This document shows positions 7,654 to 12,311 of a stretch of DNA of 12,311 bases, piece after piece (positions within the stretch are counted from its first letter, which is position 1; the number at the start of each line of letters is the position of its first letter). The translations under genes and the position numbers were made by a program. The notes under the pieces are model-generated. The model had not been told where the DNA came from, did no database searches, and saw nothing but the letters and a program-made list of their open reading frames with translations. Location: NCBI GenBank assembly GCA_027008345.1, contig JALTBU010000017.1:1-12311 (forward strand), in the 5' to 3' direction. The DNA comes from Nautiliaceae bacterium. Lineage in GTDB: Bacteria > Campylobacterota > Campylobacteria > Campylobacterales > Nautiliaceae.

Positions 7654-8781
7654 TTACTCCTTAGGTTTTTTAATAGCACTTATAGCTGCATGAGCCACTA
7701 TTGCCACACCAGCAAGTGTTAAAATAGTAATTCCTACCTTATCTGCAGTTGCGTCAGCTGAAACTGATTCAAATTTATGGTTTGCAAGAGGTTCTTCATA
7801 CGGTGCCATTGAATCCCAAAAATCAGGTTCACTACATCCGATACATCCATGTCCTGCCTGAACCGGCCATGATGTATGTTGATTAAATCTTTCTCTACTA
7901 CAATTATTGAATGTATAAGGTCCTTTACAGCCTTTTTTGTAAAGACAAAAACCGTTCATTGCTTCTTCACTACCAAACTCTTCTACAAATTCACCCGCAT
8001 CAAAATGCCCTCTTCTCTCACACAAATCATGAATTCTAAGCCCATAAGCAAATTTTGGTCTGTTAAAGTTATCAACTGCCGGCAGTTGACCAAAAAGTAT
8101 TACATAAACAATTGTCCCAACAATATTTTTTGCACTCGGAGGACATCCAGGCACATTAATAACTTGCTTATTAAGAACTTTATGAATTCCTTTTGCTCCT
8201 GTTGGATTTGGAGCGGCTGCTTGAATTCCACCAAAAGAACTACAAGTACCAACTGCAATAATTGCCGCAGCATCTTTTGCGGTTCTTTTTAGTTTATGAA
8301 GACCTGTTTCAGCATAAGGTCCGATTGTAAGATATTCACCACCGTCTTTTGTAGGCACACCGCCTTCTACACATAAAACATATCTACCTTTAAATTTTTC
8401 AAGAGCTTCTTCATAATTCTCTTCTGCCTGCCAACCAGCCGCTGCCATAATAGTATCGTGATATTGGAGATTGATATAATTAAAAATCAAATCATCAATT
8501 GTAGGAGTATCAGTTCTAAGAAGACTCTCACTACATCCTGTACATTCAGCCAAATGAAGCCATACAACAGGAAGTCTGTCACTAACCTCAGCAGCTTCTG
8601 CCACAACCGGAGCAAATGAAGCCGGGAGTCCAAGAGTTACAGCCAATGCACCTGACCATTTTAAAAAATCCCTTCTTGTAAAACCGTTTTCTTCCAACAT
8701 TTCAGAAATTGATTTTGGAGCAATCCCAGGAAGTTTCCTAAGTTCTGCTATCCTTTGTTTTACTTTTTCTAAATTTAACAT
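7654..8781 (-). CDS. hydA: HydA, [NiFe] hydrogenase small subunit with Tat signal
   Basis: This electron-transfer subunit carries three iron-sulfur clusters from the HydB active site to HydC. The 375-residue precursor begins with a long n-region and the twin-arginine motif TRRDFLK (Arg36-Arg37), then a hydrophobic stretch ending near AEA (~residue 63). Proximal cluster ligands are Cys80, Cys83, Cys180 and Cys213; distal ligands are His251, Cys254, Cys279 and Cys285; medial ligands are Cys294, Cys313 and Cys316. The extra proximal-cluster cysteines of O2-tolerant enzymes are absent (CTGC, not CTCC). A C-terminal hydrophobic helix (~349-369, then KKPKE) anchors it in the membrane. The ATG is preceded by AAGGGGAAGG and by a promoter at 8817-8846. 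It is the first gene of hydABCDE. Confidence 0.98.
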   Translation of the reverse strand: MLNLEKVKQRIAELRKLPGIAPKSISEMLEENGFTRRDFLKWSGALAVTLGLPASFAPVVAEAAEVSDRLPVVWLHLAECTGCSESLLRTDTPTIDDLIFNYINLQYHDTIMAAAGWQAEENYEEALEKFKGRYVLCVEGGVPTKDGGEYLTIGPYAETGLHKLKRTAKDAAAIIAVGTCSSFGGIQAAAPNPTGAKGIHKVLNKQVINVPGCPPSAKNIVGTIVYVILFGQLPAVDNFNRPKFAYGLRIHDLCERRGHFDAGEFVEEFGSEEAMNGFCLYKKGCKGPYTFNNCSRERFNQHTSWPVQAGHGCIGCSEPDFWDSMAPYEEPLANHKFESVSADATADKVGITILTLAGVAIVAHAAISAIKKPKE

Positions 8782-8805
8782 TGCCTTCCCCTTAAATGAA
8801 GATTA

Positions 8806-8841
8806 ATTCAATGAATATTATATACTAAATGTTCATTCATT
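8806..8841. promoter_or_regulatory. Pseudopalindrome over the hydA promoter, candidate TetR operator
   Basis: Two 14-bp arms (8806-8819 and 8828-8841) match at 11 of 14 positions as an inverted repeat with an 8-bp spacer; the inner 10 bp are AATGAATATT and AATGTTCATT. The AATGAA/TTCATT character is common among TetR-family operators. The arms cover the -10 and reach the edge of the -35, so a bound protein would block RNA polymerase. The TetR gene in the upstream unit is the obvious candidate. Confidence 0.6.
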
Positions 8842-8846
8842 TTCAA
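8817..8846 (-). promoter_or_regulatory. Predicted sigma-70 type promoter of hydABCDE
   Basis: On the minus strand, TTGAAA (8841-8846) and TATAAT (8817-8822) are separated by 18 bp. Transcription would begin near 8810, leaving a leader of about 28 nt with AAGGGGAAGG before the hydA ATG. A perfect -10 with a good -35 is notable, since many Campylobacterota promoters lack a clear -35. Confidence 0.75.
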
Positions 8847-8848
8847 GA

Positions 8849-8868
8849 TTAAATTAAAATTAATTTAA
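8849..8868. repeat. AT-only palindrome upstream of the hydA -35
   Basis: TTAAATTAA (8849-8857) and TTAATTTAA (8860-8868) form perfect 9-bp arms around AA, just upstream of the -35 box and just after the upstream operon's stop. It could be an UP-like element, a second binding site, or part of a weak terminator for the upstream unit. Pure A/T composition makes chance occurrence fairly likely. Confidence 0.35.
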
Positions 8869-8877
8869 AAAAATTTT

Positions 8878-10029
8878 CTAATGACTCACACAAATGGCAC
8901 AAATATCAAAACATTTAAAAATAAAATCGGCATATTTTTCGTTTTCACCCATCAAAGCAGCCTGAGCAGGAGAAGGATTTTCTTTTGTAGAGTTTGAAAG
9001 ATTAAATTGGGTAGGAACTATGATATTGTAATTTTTTATTTTTTCATTTTCTATTTCTATTTGATGAATTAAACTTCCTCTTGGAGCTTCAATTACAGCT
9101 TCTCCTTTACCGGATTTTTTAATAGGTTTAATATAACTTTTTTCATTTATATCTATTTCATTAATTTTTTTAAGAAGATATTTAAAAATCAGATTAATTT
9201 CATAAAGTCTTGCAAAGATTCTTGTATATATACTGTCTTGATATTTTTTATATACTTTATATATTAATTCATTTTCTAAATTTCTTGCAAGCGGTCCAAC
9301 TTCAAAATATTCGTTTTTATATAAAACATTTTTATTAAGAGAATTTGAATCTACTTCAAAAACATATTTTAGTTCACCATTTTTTTTAAAATATAAATTT
9401 TGTCCTAATACTAAAAATTTATTAATACTTTTACCAATTTCTTTTGGAATTTCTTCAAATAATTCTTCTAAATCTTCACTTCTTCCATCAATATCCATAA
9501 TCTCTTGATATCTCTCAAACACTTCTGAAAGAAAATTTTTAATTTTTATAATTTCAAGATTAGTAAGATCACATGTAACTCCTCCTGGAATTGCATAAGA
9601 ATTATGTGGAAACTGCCCGGCTATTAATGCAATAATTTTTGCAATATCTTTTGTAAATTTTAAGGCTTTGAAATAATCTTTCTTTTTAACACTTGGATAT
9701 AAAGTTAAATAAAACCATTTTATATGATTTTGAATTATTTCAAGCCCAAGTGTAATATCTCGTAAAATTTCAGCTTTTTTTGTTATCTTAACTTCAAGTG
9801 CATCTTCTATCGCTTTTGCAGTGGCAATCAAATGAGAATGACCGCATATTCCACAAATTCTTGGATTAATTACACATGCATCCATATAATTCCTGTTTTT
9901 TAAAAATTCTTCCATTCCCCTATATTGCCAAAATTCAATTTCGGCAAATTCTATTAATTTATTTTTTTTATGAATTTTTAAAGTAGCTTCACCTTCTATT
10001 TTGGTAATTATTTTTTTAGTTATCTTCAT
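8878..10029 (-). CDS. Group 2-like cytoplasmic [NiFe] hydrogenase large subunit without C-terminal tail (sensor-like, HupV/HoxC type)
   Basis: This divergent and short [NiFe] large subunit (383 aa, against ~480 for HupV/HoxC) still has both Ni-binding motifs: L1 NPRICGICGHSH (Cys59, Cys62) and L2 DICAICVSH (Cys377, Cys380). The protein ends at the final L2 His383, so there is no tail for an endopeptidase; that is known for regulatory hydrogenases HupV/HoxC. The proton-transfer Glu (KIEGE, Glu12) and the canopy Arg (APRGSL) remain. The Pro after the L2 Asp is Ile, and the canopy Asp of HydB (Asp117) aligns with Ser113. The gas-channel Val of HydB is Ile61, as in H2 sensors. There is no signal peptide. 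It overlaps the small-subunit gene by 14 bp. It is probably an H2 sensor, but a low-activity cytoplasmic enzyme is possible. Confidence 0.88.
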   Translation of the reverse strand: MKITKKIITKIEGEATLKIHKKNKLIEFAEIEFWQYRGMEEFLKNRNYMDACVINPRICGICGHSHLIATAKAIEDALEVKITKKAEILRDITLGLEIIQNHIKWFYLTLYPSVKKKDYFKALKFTKDIAKIIALIAGQFPHNSYAIPGGVTCDLTNLEIIKIKNFLSEVFERYQEIMDIDGRSEDLEELFEEIPKEIGKSINKFLVLGQNLYFKKNGELKYVFEVDSNSLNKNVLYKNEYFEVGPLARNLENELIYKVYKKYQDSIYTRIFARLYEINLIFKYLLKKINEIDINEKSYIKPIKKSGKGEAVIEAPRGSLIHQIEIENEKIKNYNIIVPTQFNLSNSTKENPSPAQAALMGENEKYADFIFKCFDICAICVSH

Positions 10030-10861
10030 CGATCAATCTCTTTATAAGTCTTTCATTTTTTAAACTTTTTGAAACCCCGGCAAGTGTTAAATAAGCTCTT
10101 TTAGATACACCTAATGGAATATTTGCAGGAATTCCCATAAACTTTACCGTTTCAAATAAATTTCTTTTAGGAAAAGTTTTTTCAGTACATCCAAAACATG
10201 GAGTACCTGCCCTTGGCTTTGAATTTACTTCATTCCATAAAATTTTATTGCAGCTGCTGTGAGTATATGGACCTTGACATCCTTGCTCATAAAAAAGACA
10301 CCCTTCTTTTGTACCAAAATCCAAAGCATCAACTTTCCATTCAAAATATTCATTTCTGACACATCCCATATGAGATGTATATGAATAAATCTCTTTTGGT
10401 CTATTTTCTCCATCAAGTAAAAGTTTTTTATTTTCAATTAACATTTCAATTGCATAAGCTATCCATTCAGGATGTGGAGGACATCCCGGAATTGAAATAA
10501 TTTTATCTTTACATTTAAAAAATTTTCCCTTCTCATCTTTATTAAATAAAACTCCCTCTCCAAATATACCTCCATAAACCGCACAAGTACCAATTAAAAG
10601 AACTTTATTTGAAAATTTTATAAGTTTTGAAATAAGTTCAATTAAATTATATTCAAGCCTTGAAAAATTATTTTTTAAAGCACCTTCAATAATTAAAATA
10701 TCGCTTTTTTGAATTTTAAATTCATTTGAAGGCAAAAGAGGATGATAAAGAAATTCTATTTTATTTAAAAGCTCTTTTATCTGAGGATAATTATAAAAAG
10801 AATGAGAACATCCATAACAACTAACAGCATCTATCCATAAAACCTTAGGCTTTGAGTGCAT
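10016..10861 (-). CDS. Group 2 cytoplasmic [NiFe] hydrogenase small subunit (HupU/HoxB-like)
   Basis: This is the small subunit partner of the tail-less large subunit. All ligands for three Fe-S clusters are visible (281-aa numbering): proximal Cys15, Cys18, Cys93 and Cys127; distal His164, Cys167, Cys188 and Cys195; medial Cys204, Cys222 and Cys225. It lacks a Tat signal and a C-terminal membrane helix, so it stays in the cytoplasm. The region from GCQGPYTHSSC through WN, RAGTPCFGC and the C-terminal MGIPA..PLGVSKRAYLTLAG is typical of group 2 (HupS/HupU/HoxB) proteins. The ATG at 10861 is preferred because the protein then begins one strand before the CYGC motif; a GTG at 10876 is also in frame. 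Either start lies inside the end of the TetR gene, so the two are probably coupled. Confidence 0.92.
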   Translation of the reverse strand: MHSKPKVLWIDAVSCYGCSHSFYNYPQIKELLNKIEFLYHPLLPSNEFKIQKSDILIIEGALKNNFSRLEYNLIELISKLIKFSNKVLLIGTCAVYGGIFGEGVLFNKDEKGKFFKCKDKIISIPGCPPHPEWIAYAIEMLIENKKLLLDGENRPKEIYSYTSHMGCVRNEYFEWKVDALDFGTKEGCLFYEQGCQGPYTHSSCNKILWNEVNSKPRAGTPCFGCTEKTFPKRNLFETVKFMGIPANIPLGVSKRAYLTLAGVSKSLKNERLIKRLIDEDN

Positions 10862-11426
10862 TGTAAATATTCTCACTTACAGGTTCTATATATTCTTCAA
10901 TATCTTTTCCAAGTATCCCTTCTCTATATAAAAACACAAGCCCTCCAAGATAGCCCATAAAAAGACCAAAAGCTGAGAAAAAATCCTGATTTTTAAGCTC
11001 TTTTTTTCTAACTCCCTCTTCAAAAAATATCATAATCTCAGTAACAAAAGCACTTACACAAAGCATTCCCTCACATCCGTTATTAAAAATCTCTTTATTT
11101 GAGAGATATACTCTCATAAAATAATCTACAAGTTCAGGCTCAGATTTTGTCTTTTTAAAATAAAGCGCAACTATTTTTTTGATTTTTTCTTTTGTTGGAA
11201 TTTCCATTTCATTGATTTTCTTAAGCTCTTCTCCAAAAATTTTTGAAGTATATATTAAAAGCTCCTTTGCAAGCGATTCTTTTGAAGGAAAATAATTATA
11301 CATATTTCCTACACTCATATCCATTTCTTTTGCAATATCTGCAATAGTAGTATTATAAAATCCATTTTTTGCAAAAAGATTAAGTGCGGTTTTCATTATT
11401 TCAAGTTTTTTTTCTTCTTTACTCAT
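10845..11426 (-). CDS. TetR/AcrR-family transcriptional regulator, hydrogenase-linked
   Basis: This 193-residue one-domain regulator has a clear TetR N-terminal helix-turn-helix (residues ~13-52: ALNLFAKNGFYNTTIADIAK, then MSVGNMYNYFPSKESLAKE) and a helical ligand-binding part that I cannot assign to a ligand class. Its only cysteines, Cys118 and Cys123 (C-x4-C), lie in the ligand domain and might act as a redox or metal switch; that is speculation. The ATG at 11426 has AAAGG 7 nt upstream; a TTG just before it is less likely. Its 3' end overlaps the sensor-like small subunit gene by 17 bp (measured to the ATG at 10861), so regulator and hydrogenase are probably made together. It is the first gene of a - strand unit lying directly upstream of hydABCDE and is divergent from hypA. 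It likely represses hydA through the site at 8806-8841. Confidence 0.93.
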   Translation of the reverse strand: MSKEEKKLEIMKTALNLFAKNGFYNTTIADIAKEMDMSVGNMYNYFPSKESLAKELLIYTSKIFGEELKKINEMEIPTKEKIKKIVALYFKKTKSEPELVDYFMRVYLSNKEIFNNGCEGMLCVSAFVTEIMIFFEEGVRKKELKNQDFFSAFGLFMGYLGGLVFLYREGILGKDIEEYIEPVSENIYNALKA

Positions 11427-11476
11427 CAAAAAACCTTTTTTTATTATTATATTATAATTTCAAAAAAAGGTTAATA
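11427..11476. promoter_or_regulatory. 50-bp divergent promoter region between TetR gene and hypA
   Basis: Only 50 bp separate the two start codons. TATAAT occurs on the plus strand at 11453-11458 (for hypA) and on the minus strand at 11446-11451 and 11451-11456 (for the TetR unit), so the -10 boxes overlap; no good -35 is visible. A perfect 11-bp inverted repeat, AACCTTTTTTT (11432-11442) and AAAAAAAGGTT (11462-11472), frames them and contains both ribosome binding sites. The AATGAA-type motif of the hydA promoter is not seen here. Confidence 0.5.
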
Positions 11477-11827
11477 ATGCACGAATTTTCAATAGTTGAT
11501 TCTTTACTTCATTTAGCAGAGGAACATGCCGCAAAACATAATGCAAAAAAAGTTACAAAACTTGAAATAAAAATTGGTATTTTAAGCGGAGTGGAACCGG
11601 ATTTATTAAAAACTGCATTTGAAACTTTCAAAGAAGGAACTATCTGTGAAGAAGCCGAATTTATTATGAATATTCAGCCAGTAGTTATTAAATGTCAAAA
11701 ATGCGGATTTGAAGGAGAGTTAAAAAAAGATGAATATCTATGCCCTAAATGTAAAAGCTCTGAAATAAAAATAATAGATGGTGAAGATATGTATCTTATG
11801 TCTCTTGAACTTGAACAGGAAGAATAA
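11477..11827 (+). CDS. hypA: HypA, nickel-delivery protein of hydrogenase maturation
   Basis: HypA delivers nickel, with HypB, to the hydrogenase large subunit (and to urease in Helicobacter). The 116-residue protein starts with MHEFSI, where the N-terminal Met-His-Glu binds nickel. It contains the two zinc-binding pairs CQKC (Cys73, Cys76) and CPKC (Cys89, Cys92). The length is normal. An in-frame extension upstream to 11384 is rejected because MHE must be N-terminal and AAAAAAAGG precedes the ATG at 11477. The gene diverges from the TetR gene and is separated from hypD/hypE by the whole hydrogenase cluster. Its stop is 3 bp from the stop of the convergent broken membrane-protein gene. Confidence 0.97.
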   Translation: MHEFSIVDSLLHLAEEHAAKHNAKKVTKLEIKIGILSGVEPDLLKTAFETFKEGTICEEAEFIMNIQPVVIKCQKCGFEGELKKDEYLCPKCKSSEIKIIDGEDMYLMSLELEQEE

Positions 11828-11830
11828 TAG

Positions 11831-12076
11831 TTATTTTGGTATTGAAGGAATTTGTATTTCAACTCTGGAAGTATGTTTTTTAGGATAAAGCATATGATAA
11901 ATTGAAAAAGCTCCTATAAACAAAAGTCCTATAAGTATTACTGCAATTACAAATAATATATAAGGTCTTAAAACACATAAGAGGGCTTTACATCTTGCTG
12001 TGGCAATAAAAGGAAAAATAAAAAGAAGAATAAAAAATAAAAATAATCCTCCTATCTAACCAATTAATGTAAACAA
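11831..12076 (-). pseudogene. Small two-helix membrane protein gene with in-frame TAG
   Basis: On the minus strand a frame of 81 codons can be read from TTG at 12074-12076 to the TAA at 11831-11833, broken by one TAG at 12056-12058. AAGGA (12082-12086) stands 5 nt before the TTG and overlaps the stop of the upstream gene. Six codons (FTLIG region) precede the TAG; after it come 74 codons with no ATG near the beginning. They encode two hydrophobic spans (LFLFFILLFIFPFIA and YILFVIAVILIGLLFIGAF) joined by a short Arg/Lys loop, and a polar tail with PKKHTSR. A single G-to-A change of a Trp codon would explain the stop. It may be a decayed gene, a sequencing error, or a gene starting at a non-standard codon after the AGGAGG at 12049-12054. 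Function not recognised. Confidence 0.5.
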
Positions 12077-12084
12077 AAAAATCC

Positions 12085-12311
12085 TTAATAAATTTTAGGA
12101 GCTATTTTGATTTTATAAAGACTCCTGTTTATATAAAGATTACCCGTGTATGGGTCAAATTCAACCTCATCAGGCAAAAAACAGGTTTTTAAATCTTCAA
12201 AAACCAAATCATCAAATCTTATTTTTTTATCAAAAAATTTCTCAATTACCACTTTGGTATTTACAACTCTTACGTCGTTTCCAAGGGCATACTCAACCAT
12301 TGCTTCAAATT
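12085..12311 (-). CDS. C-terminal part of an unrecognised protein, cut by the window edge
   Basis: The minus-strand frame is open from the right edge to the TAA at 12085-12087. The first readable codons (F-E-A-M-V-E-Y-A-L-G) continue from outside, so the ATG at 12300 may be internal; no ribosome site is visible in the few bases before it. The visible ~74 residues are soluble and charged, with DLKTCFLPDEVEFDPYTGN in the middle and a basic KIKIAPKIY end. I do not recognise the family. It runs in the same direction as the broken membrane-protein gene just downstream, whose candidate ribosome site overlaps its stop, so the two were probably one operon. Confidence 0.6.
   Translation of the reverse strand, partial: FEAMVEYALGNDVRVVNTKVVIEKFFDKKIRFDDLVFEDLKTCFLPDEVEFDPYTGNLYINRSLYKIKIAPKIY

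Noticed and set aside
5211..8292. Plus-strand open frames at 5211-5549 and 7876-8292
   Set aside because: They are antisense shadows of hydC and hydA with low-complexity composition.
8860..8880. Tail-less large subunit as a frameshift or premature stop artefact
   Set aside because: Reading through the TAG gives only about five codons before another stop, and the AT-only DNA beyond shows no trace of a maturation tail.
10225..10437. Minus-strand open frame inside the sensor-like small subunit
   Set aside because: It lies in another frame of a gene whose cluster-binding motifs run unbroken through this region.
11384..11476. Upstream extension of hypA
   Set aside because: HypA needs Met-His-Glu at its N-terminus, and a good ribosome site precedes the ATG at 11477; the extension is antisense to the TetR gene and its promoter.
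1..12311. tRNA, rRNA, CRISPR arrays, insertion sequences
   Set aside because: No spaced direct-repeat array, transposase-like frame or recognisable RNA gene was seen; apart from gaps under ~260 bp the window is coding.

Overview
The window is AT-rich bacterial DNA devoted almost entirely to [NiFe] hydrogenase. The hydABCDE order, the Wolinella/Helicobacter-type HydC and HydE proteins, and the very low GC content point to Campylobacterota. A thermophilic or hydrogen-oxidising vent lineage such as Nautiliales fits, but that placement is inference; there is no rRNA or other marker in the window.

Layout. Positions 1-2663 (+ strand) hold the 3' part of hypD, then hypE and a ubiE/menG methyltransferase, tightly packed. 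They converge on the hydrogenase operon, and the two units are separated by a ~150-bp imperfect inverted repeat (2668-2818). On the - strand, read from 8781 down to 2821, lies hydA-hydB-hydC-hydD-hydE: a Tat-exported small subunit, a large subunit, a cytochrome b anchor, a C-terminal endopeptidase and the poorly understood HydE. A perfect 16-bp-arm hairpin separates the structural genes hydABC from the maturation genes hydDE. Upstream, also on the - strand (11426 down to 8878), is a three-gene overlapping unit: a TetR-family regulator, a cytoplasmic group 2 (HupU/HoxB-like) hydrogenase small subunit, and a short large subunit that ends exactly at the last active-site His. hypA (+) diverges from the TetR gene. 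The right edge carries an apparently stop-interrupted two-helix membrane protein gene and the C-terminus of an unrecognised protein.

How it may work together. HydABC would oxidise H2 outside the cytoplasmic membrane and reduce menaquinone, whose last methylation is done by UbiE/MenG. HypA, HypD and HypE help build the Ni-Fe(CN)2CO site, HydD trims the 21-residue tail of HydB, and HydE is required for activity in Helicobacter. The most interesting part is the TetR plus sensor-like hydrogenase unit. Its large subunit lacks the maturation tail, as in the H2 sensors HupUV/HoxBC, and has altered active-site surroundings. The hydA promoter just downstream has a pseudopalindrome (8806-8841) lying between and over its -35 and -10 boxes, which is a good candidate TetR operator. 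This suggests an H2-responsive circuit that uses a TetR repressor in place of the known histidine kinase/response regulator pair. The circuit is inferred from gene order and motifs and has not been demonstrated.
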